Shown here one piece after another: positions 24,240-34,351 of a DNA stretch of 64,000 nucleotides. The first letter of the stretch is position 1; every line of letters starts with the position of its first letter. The DNA comes from Castor canadensis (Eukaryota > Chordata > Mammalia > Rodentia > Castoridae). The position numbers were made by a program, and so were the translations under genes. The stretch lies in assembly GCF_047511655.1 (NCBI RefSeq), contig NC_133400.1:7088001-7152000 (forward strand), read 5' to 3'. The notes below the pieces were generated by a model. The model made no database searches, was not told the origin of the DNA, and worked only from the letters and a program-made list of their open reading frames with translations.

Positions 24240-24640
24240 ACAGAAACTGAATGTAATGTTTGGATGTCTGACTGATAAAAAGTACTTGAGACAACTGGGG
24301 AAATTTGGACATTGAATTTCCCCAACGGAATTGGTTGATGATGTTGGTTGAGATGTGACAGTGGCTGTGTGGTTACATTTAAGAGAGGAGTACTTATGTG
24401 GAGATCCTCCTATTTTCAGAGGGGATGATGTGATTTCTGGGACTTGTAGCATAATACGTGTGGTGATGGAATGAGACATTAGGGATGAAATAAGGATGGT
24501 ATTGAACTTGGGGTTCTTGTAGGGTGATGGGTACACAGATAATCATTGTGCTACTTTTAACTTTTGTTTAGGTTTGCAATTTTTTGCTGTCAGTAAAAGA
24601 TAAAAAAAAATAAAGAAGAAGCAGAGGAAGAAGATAAAGA
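24240..24640 (+). mobile_element. Ancient L1 3' UTR fragment
   Basis: The pattern of GACAACTGGGGAAATTTGGAC, GTGATTTCTGGGACTTG and GGGTGATGGGTACACAGATAATC up to TTTGCAATTTTT and an A-rich end matches a common old L1M 3' end. Subfamily not assigned. Confidence 0.55.
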
Positions 24641-24923
24641 ATAACAAGAAGGAAAGACCCCACATTGGCATCACCAATACCCTGCGGCTGTGTTCCCTCA
24701 GTCTTCACCAGCAGCTTCTGGTGAAGGATGCTCACAAATCCTGTGCATTGCTGGGCTCCTGTGGCTGGGGAGGCATCTTGAAGGAGGACATGCACACTCA
24801 CCTCCCAGGATGTGGGAACAATGCAGTCTAAGCCTACTTAGAAAAGAAACATTTTTATATCATCTCTGAAGATGCAACTTCACCAGCAACAAAGACAGCC
24901 TTGTTCATGATTTTGTAGAACTG

Positions 24924-25246
24924 CAGTTCTCAAGAGAGTGGTCCCGGCAAACTTCGTCCCCTGAAACTCTTTGAGGAATCCACGTGTGAAAACTGTGTTC
25001 CTACTGATGCAAAGCTGTTTGGCCTTTTTGCCCCCATTCTCTCACCAGCAAAGCCCGTGACATAACTTTATCAATCTGACAGCGAATGGAATATGTATTT
25101 GTATTCCTGTATTTAAATCATTTCAGTTTAATTTCTAATACATTAAATAATCCATAGATACAACCCACATAAATAAAAGCTCTTTGACATTCAAAATCAT
25201 GTTTAAGAATGTCACTGGAACCTCAGACAAAATTTGAGAACCTCTG
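24924..25246. mobile_element. Non-autonomous hAT-like DNA transposon
   Basis: The ends CAGTTCTCAA and TTTGAGAACCTCTG are imperfect inverted termini of the Charlie/MER type. The 323-base interior has the look of such fossils (AAATAAAAGCTCTTTGACATTCAAAAT). The 8-base duplications expected of hAT elements are not recognisable, as is common at this age. Confidence 0.6.
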
Positions 25247-25482
25247 CTATGACACAGGTGTTCGTTTAGCCACTTGACGGATGTATCTTGGTTTCACAGT
25301 AATGTCATTGATTTACTGCGTACGAACAAAAAGTCTTTCTAGACAATGGGGTTTGAGCTCACAAACCTAAGCCCGCTTTCCTTCAGAGAATCCACACACA
25401 AAAATAAAAAAGTCACTATTATTTGCTTCTCAGCATCCACCACCTCCCACCCCAAGGTTTCCAAGTCACAGGACCATTCTTA

Positions 25483-25582
25483 GTCAAGGTGCAAGTCAAA
25501 CACTTGGGTTTTCTTTCTCTTCGTGGGGCCACTGCAGAGAATTTAGGCAACAGGGAGTCTGGGCCTCTTTAAGGCAACAGCA
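25483..25582 (+). repeat. 100-base direct repeat, copy A
   Basis: Similar, with substitutions and small indels, to 26334-26433. Shared blocks are CAAACACTTGGG, TCTTTCTCTTC, ACTGCAGAGAA, CAGGGAG and TTAAGGCAACAGCA. Confidence 0.85.
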
Positions 25583-26333
25583 GCTCCATCTGTCTCTTCT
25601 AATGTGTATCCTGGGCTTGTGAGTTTTGCTTCTTATATCCATAACGTGGGGCCAATGTTTCTTACTTTGGTGAAAGGACGAAATGGTGCAGTTGCATCAG
25701 ACCAATGAGCTCCACCTACAAGTCTTAGAAGGAACAGTAAGATCATTTTATTACCAGGAACCTCTTGAGTCCATAGGAAGTACAACACATTTCCTTACTT
25801 TTCCCTTTAACAAAGGTCAGTGACTATCTTGGTTGGGTTTCTGGGAGGTCTTTCCTTTTTGCTCTCCCTCTTTTTTTCTCATCCCTCCTACCATCCCCAA
25901 TATCTGTGGTATTTTTGCCCCTCTTCTCACCTCCAACTCACCCTCTATCCTTAAGGCCCTCAAGGTTATGAGCAGCAGGTCCTTATAGTGTGAGTGCGAA
26001 AAGGGAAGATGGAAAGGTGGAGGGAAGAAAAGATGGTCAGCAGGCAGCTCAAGGTTGTTTGTAATGCCCGCCATTATTGACTGAAGGCCCATTTCAAACG
26101 TTCTGCTCTAACCATCGTTGTTCCTTCTAAACCACTGACCAACAACTTTGTTTGTATCACCTGCACCCGAACCTCCATGTCATCAAATCTCTTCATCTAT
26201 CTTAGGTTCAGTAACCATCAATCATTTATCAAAACTTCCTTACCGACACTCAACCCTCTTACCCCTCTCTCCTTCTATTAAACGCACATGGCAAATCCCA
26301 ACCTTGGTTAAACTCAATGACTCACCAGCTCCA

Positions 26334-26433
26334 GTCAAGTGCAAGATCAAACACTTGGGATGTCTTTCTCTTCATGGAATAACTGCAGAGAACATAGCTT
26401 GCAGGGAGCCTGGCCTCCTTAAGGCAACAGCAA
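26334..26433 (+). repeat. 100-base direct repeat, copy B
   Basis: Second copy, about 850 bases after copy A in the same orientation. The similarity stops on both sides. Confidence 0.85.
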
Positions 26434-26889
26434 CATAAGCCCTGAATGTGACTGGAAAAAGCACAACTGCGATTACTGGTCTAACTGTGACAACAAGTAC
26501 CCAACGTGCTCTCAGCAATCCATTGTATTTTTTTAGTCAATCCATTCTCATCTCTCTGAGTTGACTTCTTGTGTTCTTTAATTTGTCTTCAAATATCCAA
26601 CCCTAGAAAACCATGCATATATTATCTAAATTGGGATACCTTTGGGAGTGAAAGGAGATGCTATTGATAGTTTTTTTTGGAGGGATTGGGGGCAGGGAGG
26701 GACAACAGACTAAACTAATATTTAGGAAAACCACTTTTTCCTATCTGATACCCTCTTCCTCTTCACTTCTAGCTGATAATGTAATGATTTATTTTATGGA
26801 GAATGCAGAAATAATAAAAGAAATGAGCATGAACCACCAACTTCCTCTGTAGCCTGTTCTAGGCCTTCCTTATTCTTCCAGTGGATAAT

Positions 26890-27300
26890 GTATTGGTTTC
26901 CTACGGAGACCTTAACAAATTACCACAAATTTGATGGCTTAAACCAATAAAAATTTCTTCTGTCAGAGTTCTGGAGACTAGAAGCCTGAGATGAAGGTGT
27001 TGGCAGGGCCATGCTCTCTCAAAGTCTCTGAGGAAGAGTTCTTTGCATCTTCTAAGCTGCTGGTGGCCGCTGTCAGTCTTTGGCATTCCTTGGTTTGTGG
27101 ATCCATCACTCTAATTTCTGCCTCTGTCTTCACATGTCATTCTATGTATCTCTGTCTCTATTTTCTCTTCTTACATTGACACCAAATTACTGGATTAGAG
27201 CCCGTCCTAATCCTGTATGACCTCATTTTAACTAATTTCATCTGCAAATAAAGTTATGTCCTAAGGTTCTGGGTGGACATGAATTTTTGGAAGACACAGT
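26890..27300. mobile_element. Ancient interspersed repeat, family not named
   Basis: ACAAATTACCACAAATTTGATGGCTTAAA, TTCTGGAGACTAGAAG, TCTGCCTCTGTCTTCACATG and GACCTCATTTTAACTAATT recur in mammalian genomes as one ancient element of about 400 bases. I recognise the pattern but do not trust my memory for the family name. Confidence 0.65.
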
Positions 27301-27539
27301 TCAACCTAAGTCCAGTTCTTCCACTTTGACCTCCTGATTCCCCTCTCTATCGGAATTTTTAATGACTCTGTTCTTGTAATTCTCTCTTGTGCATGACCCT
27401 TTTCCCCCATTCATTACATCATTCCTACTACTGTATAAACATGCTGTAATAGTTACTGTATTAAAAACCCTTCCTAATCCAACGCCCCCTCCACCTACTG
27501 ACCCACTTCTCTGCTCTTTGTGGCAAGAGGCCTTGAATG

Positions 27540-28253
27540 AATCACTGTGCTCACCATTTGCACTTCCTCTTTGCCAAGGCTCTTGAAGTCACTTCAGCCT
27601 AGCTTTCAACTTTCCTGCACCACAGTGTCAGATCCACAGTCCTCTTCTCCCTCTACGGACATTCAATTATCAGCCCCACTCTCTCTCTCTCACTTGGATT
27701 AGAGACAGCATCCTCTGTTGGTTCCTTCCTATGTGGGCCACTCCTTCTCCCTCTCCCTCTTCCTGACCTTTAATGCTAAAGTACTCTTGAGCTTCATGGT
27801 AGACAGTCTCTTCCTCCAAGTCTGTGCTTGCTCACCCAGTGATCGTCTGTCTCCTTTTCTTACCATGGACATGCTGGTCACTCCCACAGATACACCCAGC
27901 CTGACTTCCTGACTCACATATGGAATCTTTCCTTCTCCTTTCCAACCACATGTCTAACATGCTCTTAAATAGAACTATTAATTTCTCCTCACCCAGCCCC
28001 ACTGCCACTTACAATTGAAGGCCCAGTTTTCCCTATTTCAGTAAATAGCACCTTCATTTACCCAGATACTCAGACCAAAACTGTAGGATTCCTCTTCTTT
28101 CCTCATGTCCCAAGTTTAATCCAACCATATTTCTTCATCTTTACAGCTTTCCTTAGTCCCCATCTCTAGGACTTCACACATGGGCTTCTATATTGATGTC
28201 CCCACAATGAACTCCAATGGCCTCTCATATCACCTGGAGGAATCCAAATTCTT
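27540..28253 (+). mobile_element. L2 LINE, ORF2 part
   Basis: Diverged but ordered similarity to the L2 RT region: TGGTTCCTTCCTATGTGGGCC, then TACTCAGACCAAAACTGTAGG. It continues after the SINE at 28254-28604. A copy of more than 1 kb is long for L2. Confidence 0.7.
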
Positions 28254-28604
28254 CTTCTTCTTTTTTTTTTTTTTCTGGTGGTACTGGGATGTGAACTCAG
28301 GCCCTCCTGTTTGCTAGATAGGTGCTCTACCACTTGAGCCATGGCTTCAGCCTTTTAGTTTTGGCTGTTGTGGAGATAGAATCTTGCTTTTGCCAAGGCC
28401 TGCCTGGATCATGCGATCCTCCTACTACTTTATGCTTTCTGCCATCACTGGGATGGCAGATGCATGGCACCATGCCCAGCTTTTTTCTGTTGAGATGGGG
28501 GTCTCACAGACTTTTTTGCCTGGGCTGGCCTGGAACCATGATCCTCCTGATCTCAGCCTCCCAAGTAGCTAGAATTACAGGCATGAGCCACAGATGCCTG
28601 GCTT
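28254..28604 (-). mobile_element. Composite 7SL + ID-like SINE in L2
   Basis: A T-tail, ID-like complement (GTGAACTCAGGCCCTCCTG...CTACCACTTGAGCCATG) and two B1-like parts end in GAATTACAGGCATGAGCCAC. A perfect 16-base duplication, AGGAATCCAAATTCTT, lies at 28238-28253 and 28605-28620. The insertion interrupted the L2. Confidence 0.92.
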
Positions 28605-28990
28605 AGGAATCCAAATTCTTTACCTTGGTCCACAAGGCCCTTGGTTGGTTCTCTGACTGTCTTAGGGCCTTGAACACATCAGCTGTTTCAGCCTCAGGAC
28701 TTGCTGTTTTCTCTCTGACATTCTCTGCCCTTTGATTTGCATCATCTCTCACAGTTTGGTTTTCTGCTGAAATGTCACCACCTTAGTGAGATCTAAACCA
28801 GTAACTCCATCGGCACACACCCATCTCGGTTCCTCTCTGTGTCTTTACCTAGCTTTTTTTGCTCCCTAGTTCTTATCACTACTTGAAATAATAATATATT
28901 ACGCATGCAGTTTGTTTTCTTGGTTTGTTCTGTGTCTCCTCCACTGTACAGTGTGTTATTTTTTTTTTAGCAAGAATAATACCTAGCATA
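28605..28990 (+). mobile_element. L2 LINE, 3' part
   Basis: TTGGTCCACAAGGCCCTTGG, GCCTCAGGACTTGCTGTTTTCTC and GAAATGTCACCACCTTAGTGAG follow the order of the L2 3' region. It continues the L2 upstream of the SINE. Confidence 0.75.
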
Positions 28991-29234
28991 CTATAGATAC
29001 TGAATTAAGTTTGACTTTAATTCAATTATCATCATTGTAGAAGTAAAATGTTTTAAAAACTAATATTGAAAATAAAGTTTAATTACTAACGAGAGCTTCT
29101 CCATGGCTTGAAAAATAATCATTTTGAAGGTTTTATTTGATTTACTGCCTTTCTAGAGGAATATTGAACTTTCAGGTATATTAGTGACCCATTGCAAGTT
29201 TGAAACTAGTCATAGGAGTTGTTATAGTAATTCT

Positions 29235-29310
29235 GTCATTATGGGAATTCTGCTTTATGGGAATTGTCTCCTTTAATTCTCAAAATGACTCTATCACCTC
29301 AATTTGTAGA
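29235..29310 (-). mobile_element. MIR SINE, first half (split by MLT1)
   Basis: CCTTTAATTCTCAAAATGAC and TCACCTCAATTTGTAGATG match the complement of the MIR 3' half. The sequence is cut by the MLT1 LTR and appears to continue at 30030. Confidence 0.55.
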
Positions 29311-30019
29311 TGTGGTGTGGTGGTTTTAAAATAGGTCTTTAAATTCTTTGATAGTTTTCCCCTTAAAAGGTAGAGTCTAATTTGCCTCCCCTTGCATGTA
29401 GTTTGGCTTCATGGCCCATTTCTGTAGAATAAAATATGGTGGAAGGGCCAGTGTTTGCTGCTGACAATTTGATCTTCAAAAGCCTTATGGCATCCTCAAG
29501 TCTTCTCTCCAGGATCACCTAATCTGGGCCTGAGTTTTCTCATATTTCAAGTGAGGGGAATGGATCAGAAGATCCCAGCTGTTCAGGCTGATGAAAATCA
29601 GCTCTGCGTCAGCATCCAGTAGTCTTTCTGGCACGGACAGCAACATCATAGTACTTACAGCTCTGTGCTGGGAAGAGTGACACTTTGGCAGTTTTCTTTA
29701 CTTTGTTGAATTTGGGGAGAAAGATGAGATGGTGTGAGGAAACTCAAGCAAACACAGAGAGGGACTCATGTGGCTAAGAGCTGAGGCTTCCTGCCCGAAG
29801 CCATGTGAGCTGCCATCTTGGATGGTTCTCTAGCCCCAGTCAAGCCTTCAGTGACTGCAGCTCTAGGAATACTTCAGCAAATCTCATGGAGACCCTGAGC
29901 CAGAACTACCCAAGTAAGTTGCCACAATCTGTAAGCCACAAAACTGTGAGTTGACAAATGTCTTTTGTTTTAAGCCATTAAGTTTTGGGAATAATTTATG
30001 CCATATTAAGTGACAAACA
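29311..30019 (+). mobile_element. MLT1-type (MaLR) LTR
   Basis: It starts TGTGGTGTGGTGG. Conserved blocks are TCTAATTTGCCTCCCCTTGC, TTTGGCTTCATGGCCC, GAGCTGCCATCTTGGATGG, CCCAGTCAAGCCTTCAG, GACCCTGAGCCAGAACTACCC and TTTTAAGCCATTAAGTTTTGG. It is longer than usual, so the 29520-29690 section may hold another old insertion. Confidence 0.85.
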
Positions 30020-30029
30020 CATTTGGATA

Positions 30030-30145
30030 TAGGAAGGACAGAGAGATTAAGAGGCTTTATCAGATAGCTAGTGGTGATGATGCAGGAATTAGAACCTAAT
30101 CAACATGATCCTAGAGCCCACATGTTCAAACACTGTACAATACAA
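30030..30145 (-). mobile_element. MIR SINE, second half (split by MLT1)
   Basis: GGACAGAGAGATTAAGAGGC, then CAGATAGCTAGTGGTGATGATGCAGG, matches the complement of the MIR core. It is the expected continuation of 29235-29310. Confidence 0.6.
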
Positions 30146-31384
30146 GAGGTCAACATTACATCTTATAACAGAAGGAGACAATTGTCCATTTTAGTGTCAC
30201 TGTCAGGCAGTGGAAACAATCTTTCCTTGGATAGTAAACTGGTCATACTATATTGAAAGGTCATGCTAGGCGGCTACTAACTTTGCTTTCAAGTTCTCGT
30301 TCTGTCCTAGGTTTCGTTCAGCATATAGTGGCCATCTATCTGTCCATCATTTCTCTGTCATTTTTTGAGTTTCTACTCATTCCTACTTCCAATGATATAA
30401 TTTGGGTAGAACTGTCAATTATCACATTCATGTTCCCTATAGATGGGCTTGTGACTTAAGCCTGGCCAATCACAGTGTTCTATCCATGTCTGATTACAGT
30501 GACTAAGCCACAATTTGAGCACATGCATCAAGAAGAGCCCTTCCCTGGGACTTACAAATACTGTATGAGGTATAGGCCCAGGTGATGTGAGCTTCCAGGT
30601 GCCATATTCTCAGCTGTGTGGAAGGAGCCTATCTTTAACAGGTAAAATACCAGCACATAGAAAGAAGCACACAGAGAGAGGACATCAGACTTTGAATCCA
30701 TCCAGTCCTGAGAACAATTCCATCTTTTCCCAATCTCTATGTGTCAATAAATTCTCCATGTTAGGTTGCATTGAATTTTCTATCACGTGATCTTGGACTA
30801 TGGTTAGCACTACAAGTCTACCCCAGCTTGTGAGAGATGGTGTATACCTCCAATTTTCCATGGGCAACGAGAGTGCTCCATCATCTGAAGAGACTGGAGC
30901 AGCATTTCCCACAGACAGTGAGGGCTCTTCCCTGATTCATCCCTCAGGAAACATCAGTCTTTCCTGGAAGCCAATGGTAGTCTGGGGGTAAACTTGCAAT
31001 AAAATAGTGTGACGAGTGGTGGGTCGCCTGTCACTGCTTCAAACCTTAGTCATCTGTGTATCCTTTCTTTCCTAAGTTGCTCGCTCCTCCCCCAGTCCTC
31101 AATGCACACACATCCTGTTAGTCATCAAGTCCTGTTGATCTGGATCAAATGTTGCATGGAAGTAGGTGGAGTAACCATAATGAAAATTAGCTGGTTCTGC
31201 CTTCTGAACATCTCACAAATCCAGTTTTACTTCTTCATTTTTATTGCTTCCACCAGGGACCACTGCCATTGGTCTCCCTGCCTGTAACATCAACCCCTGT
31301 CGTCTATTTCTCATACTTCTTCTAGAATTTGCTTTCCAGTGCCCACTTTTCATTGTCATATGCTTCTGATTCAGTTTTCCACTG
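30146..31384. other. Unique-looking intergenic DNA
   Basis: No gene, RNA or named repeat recognised; short frames only. Confidence 0.5.
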
Positions 31385-31690
31385 CTGACCTGCTAAATCA
31401 CAAACTTCTTAGTCTAGCCTTCAAGACTCTCCATGAGCTGACCCCCATTCACTATCTGAGGTCCTATCACCGTCACAAATCCATTGCTTGGTCTCACACC
31501 CCTTCCATTGCAGAACTGCCAGCCACCTCCTCTTACTGCTTTCTCCGAATTAAAACCCTTCTTTTCTGCATCGTGAAGATCTATGTGTCTTACCTCCTCC
31601 ATGAAGTATTTCCTGAGCATGGCAGTCCACAGCGAATACCCACTTCTGTGACCTCTGAAATAATCCTTCTCTACACCAGGGTTTTTCAAA
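31385..31690 (+). mobile_element. L2 LINE 3' fragment
   Basis: CTTCAAGACTCTCCATGAGCTGACCCC and TACCTCCTCCATGAAGTATTTCCTGA are recognisable L2 landmarks in order. Confidence 0.75.
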
Positions 31691-32026
31691 TTTCCCTCAT
31701 ATTTCCAGGGAACATTTGGCCAGTCAAGTTTTTGGCATTTTTTAAAAAAACTATTGATTATATATTTAAAATTGGTTTGGGTATATTATTCCCAAACGCA
31801 GTTTTTCTTTCTTGTCTTCTCCTTCCAAATTATATCCTTCTACTGTGGCGGTGCATTTATTTTTAAGAACAAATTAAGGATCTTTAAAATTTGTTTGGCT
31901 ACCTACAGATCAAGAGTTGCTTATTATTATTATTATTTTAAACGATGACCATTGGGAAAATACTGATTTATGAAGAGGGAAGAAAACTACTATAACAATT
32001 GGGAAGGGGGTTAAGAAAGAGTAATA

Positions 32027-32106
32027 TAGGGCTGGCGGAGTGGCTCAAGAAGTAGAGCCTCTGCCTAGCAAGTGTGAGGCCCCCAGTGCCGCCAAAAAGA
32101 AAAAAT
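32027..32106 (+). mobile_element. ID-like SINE
   Basis: GGGCTGGCGGAGTGGCTCAAG, GCCTAGCAAGTGTGAGGC and an A-rich tail. The B-box region is partly deleted. Confidence 0.8.
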
Positions 32107-32114
32107 AGCAAAAG

Positions 32115-32220
32115 AAATAGAGAGGAGGTGAATTTGATCAAAGTACATTATGTGTGTGTATGGAAATATCACAATGAAACCCCTTTGTATAATTAATGCT
32201 AATAAAAATTTAAAAAATTT
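32115..32220 (+). mobile_element. Retroposon 3' tail
   Basis: ATATCACAATGAAACCCCTTTG followed by TAATAAAAATTTAAAAAATT resembles the A-rich end of a rodent retroposon. Family not known to me. Confidence 0.35.
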
Positions 32221-32744
32221 CCATAGTTTCTAAAGCAATGTGCTTTTGTATTTATTTCCACACCTTCACCATTTCTTCCTCACATTATAAATAGGGGATT
32301 TTTGGCAAGAAATGGGAATAAAACCTGTGGTATTAGCACAGTATGACAAGCATTCATTGTGTATCATTCTCCATCAGCAGCAGCATAGCTGTTTGTGATA
32401 TGAAGATAAGCAAACCCCTGCAGGAGCATCTCACATGGATTCCATGTCGAAGGACATTCTATGCAGAGGGAATAGCATGTGCAAACTCACAGGTCTTGGA
32501 GTGGGCCAGACATGAACACTGTGATCGGAATCTATAGAATATTTTAAAACTAAAAAAATTGGCGACTTTTTAGCTCGATTATCTCTGAATCAAACATTCC
32601 CATTTCACTTGCCATCTCACTTTGCAGGAGGGCAGTTTGAGGGTCCAGATTCAGGCATAAAATACCTTGGCTGAGTCCTCTGGGATGGACAGGCCATGCC
32701 CCCTTATACACTGATCCTCCAGTTCCCATACCACCTTAGGAGTT
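32221..32744. other. No feature recognised
   Basis: Unique-looking DNA between repeats. Confidence 0.5.
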
Positions 32745-32855
32745 TATCATCCTTGCCCATGCAGAGAGAGGACAGCTAGTGACCTACCCATGGTGTCACA
32801 AATGGTAAATGACCCAGGGAGGATGCGAGTTACACCCACCCCACATCTGCAGAGT
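32745..32855 (-). mobile_element. MIR SINE
   Basis: GCAGAGAGAGGACAGCTAGTGACCTACCC and GTCACAAATGGTAAATGACCC match the complement of the MIR core. A separate MIR-like 3' end (GAGCCTAGCACGTAGTAGGA) is at 33068-33088 on the + strand. Confidence 0.6.
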
Positions 32856-33399
32856 GACTAGCTGGACATTTTTGGGTGTTGGGAGGAAGATGACCTCTGC
32901 TCCAATTTCAGAGCAGCCTGCCAACTCTGGTTCGGAGACTTTTTTTTTTTTTAAACAAGGGGAATCCTTTAAGCACGACGGTGACCATTTGCCCATGACA
33001 TTACTAGGAAGAGCAACCTAAGAACAGGTTTGGATTGTAGAGAGCCTTTCCAATCCCTCCGGGCTGGAGCCTAGCACGTAGTAGGAACTCCCCGTGTTAA
33101 GCCACGGGATGCACCATTACACTCCTTGCATGGCCGTCTCTTCCCCCTTGGTTTCAAAGTCCAATGTGGGCAGGGTCTTGGCGTGCCATACAGGGACACT
33201 GCAGTTGGGTGGACTTTGGGAAATGTTTGTTGATCAACGGATGAGTGAATGGATAGCGGGGCGGGAGGGAAGGCCACGCCTGGCCCCAAAGACTTCGCAG
33301 GGTTTATGAAGTGGCCAAGCTGTCTTGGTTCTCCAGGGCGCCTCGGGATGGGCCATTTCGTCGTCACCTCCCTGCCCCCCACCCCGTGGCCTCCACTTC
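32856..33399. other. Region upstream of the CpG island
   Basis: GC content climbs towards the island. I see no exon. GC-box-like GCGGGGCGGGAGGG sits near 33256. A T-run at 32941-32952 is the only simple repeat. Confidence 0.5.
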
Positions 33400-33940
33400 T
33401 TACAAACCATCCGGGAAGGAGAAGCCGCGCAGCCACGAGGGGCCAGGTCTCCCATGGCGGCACCCATTCCCTTTCCGGGGGAGGCGAGGCGTGGAGACCC
33501 CCGGGCCGGACAACACGGGCTGGGGTCCCTTCCCCGGGGCCCTCTACCTGCCTCCTCCGTCGCCCCTTCGCGGTCCCCGGGCCAGGCGCGCCCGGCGGGC
33601 ACCTGGCCGGCCACCCCCGGGGGCCCCGCGGGGCCGATCCGGGGCGGCGGGGCGGGCCCAGAGCTGCTGAGCTCGGGGACCGGTCCCCCGGGGCGCGGCC
33701 GCCAGCCGCCCCCGCCCCGAGGGCCGGGCCGGGCTCCCGGGGGGCGGGGACTCGCCTAGTGGCAGCAGCGTCCGGGCCGGCGGCGGGCGCGGGGCGGCTT
33801 CCTGCAGGCGGCGCCGGGGCGAGCCGTGGCCGGCTGCAGCCACCGCCGCCAGGTCGCGGGGTCGCGGGGGGCCGCGGCGCTCGGGCCGCGTCCGTGCTCC
33901 CGGGCGCGCTGCGCGGCCGTCGCTGCTGCCCGCGCTCGTG

Positions 33941-33982
33941 CCACCACCGCCACCGCCAGCGCCGCCGCCGCCGCCGCCGCCG
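33941..33982 (+). repeat. GCC trinucleotide run upstream of the CDYL2 start
   Basis: An imperfect CCACC/GCC segment leads into seven uninterrupted GCC units (33961-33981). It lies about 210 bases before the ATG, inside the island and probably in the 5' UTR or core promoter. Confidence 0.9.
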
Positions 33983-34066
33983 GTTACGCCAGCCCCGCCG
34001 CCGCCCGCTCTGATTCTGCGCATAGGCAGCCCCCAAGCCTGTCATTCTGCAAAAACACAGTTTACT

Positions 34067-34138
34067 CAACACACCACACACACTCGCACACACACGCGCG
34101 CACACACGCGCGCACTGCCCCTCGCGCGCACACGCACG
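34067..34138 (+). repeat. CA/CG alternating pyrimidine-purine tract
   Basis: About 70 bases are dominated by CA and CG dinucleotides (ACACAC alternating with GCGCGC), ending about 55 bases before the ATG. Such alternating tracts can adopt Z-DNA. It probably lies in the 5' UTR or at the transcription start. Confidence 0.85.
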
Positions 34139-34193
34139 GAGGGCGCGAGCGAGCAGACGCGCACACCCGGCGAGCCAAGTTCCGCAGCCTGGC

Positions 34194-34217
34194 ATGGCTT
34201 CTGGGGACCTTTACGAG
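34194..34217 (+). CDS. CDYL2: CDYL2 first coding exon (N-terminal 8 codons)
   Basis: The exon encodes MASGDLYE and is followed at once by GTACGG, a good splice donor, leaving phase 0. MASGDLYE is the N-terminus I know for chromodomain Y-like protein 2; its paralogue CDYL begins MASEELYE. The next family residues (VERIVDK...) open the chromodomain and must come from exon 2. CDYL2 is a nuclear chromatin reader: an N-terminal chromodomain binds methylated histone H3 lysines, and a C-terminal crotonase-like fold takes part in co-repressor interactions. The start is chosen from the protein match, a G at -3 and +4 (good Kozak context), and its place inside a CpG island. Reading past GAG gives a GC-rich run typical of intron 1, not chromodomain. 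The assignment rests on only eight residues plus the splice site and island, so it is strong but not proven. No exon 2 was seen in the remaining 30 kb. Confidence 0.85.
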
Positions 34218-34223
34218 GTACGG
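34218..34223 (+). promoter_or_regulatory. CDYL2: Splice donor of CDYL2 exon 1
   Basis: GAG|GTACGG matches the donor consensus (MAG|GTRNGN). It cuts after a complete GAG codon, so exon 2 should begin in phase 0 with a Val codon, which fits the known protein. Confidence 0.8.
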
Positions 34224-34324
34224 GGACGCGGGGGCGCGGGCCGGCCCCAGCCCGCGGGCGGCGGCGGGCGGGTGGCGGCGGGGACCGGGCCGGGCCGGGC
34301 CGGGCGCGAGCGGAGTTCCGAGCC

Positions 34325-34351
34325 GGCGGCGGCGGCGGCGGCGGCGGCGGC
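34325..34351 (+). repeat. GGC trinucleotide run at the start of intron 1
   Basis: Nine uninterrupted GGC units start about 107 bases after the splice donor. The run is complementary in sense to the GCC run upstream of the ATG. Confidence 0.9.

Noticed and set aside
31339-31866. 175-codon + strand frame
   Set aside because: Its first half coincides with an L2 fragment and its second half with AT-rich unique sequence. No coherent protein.
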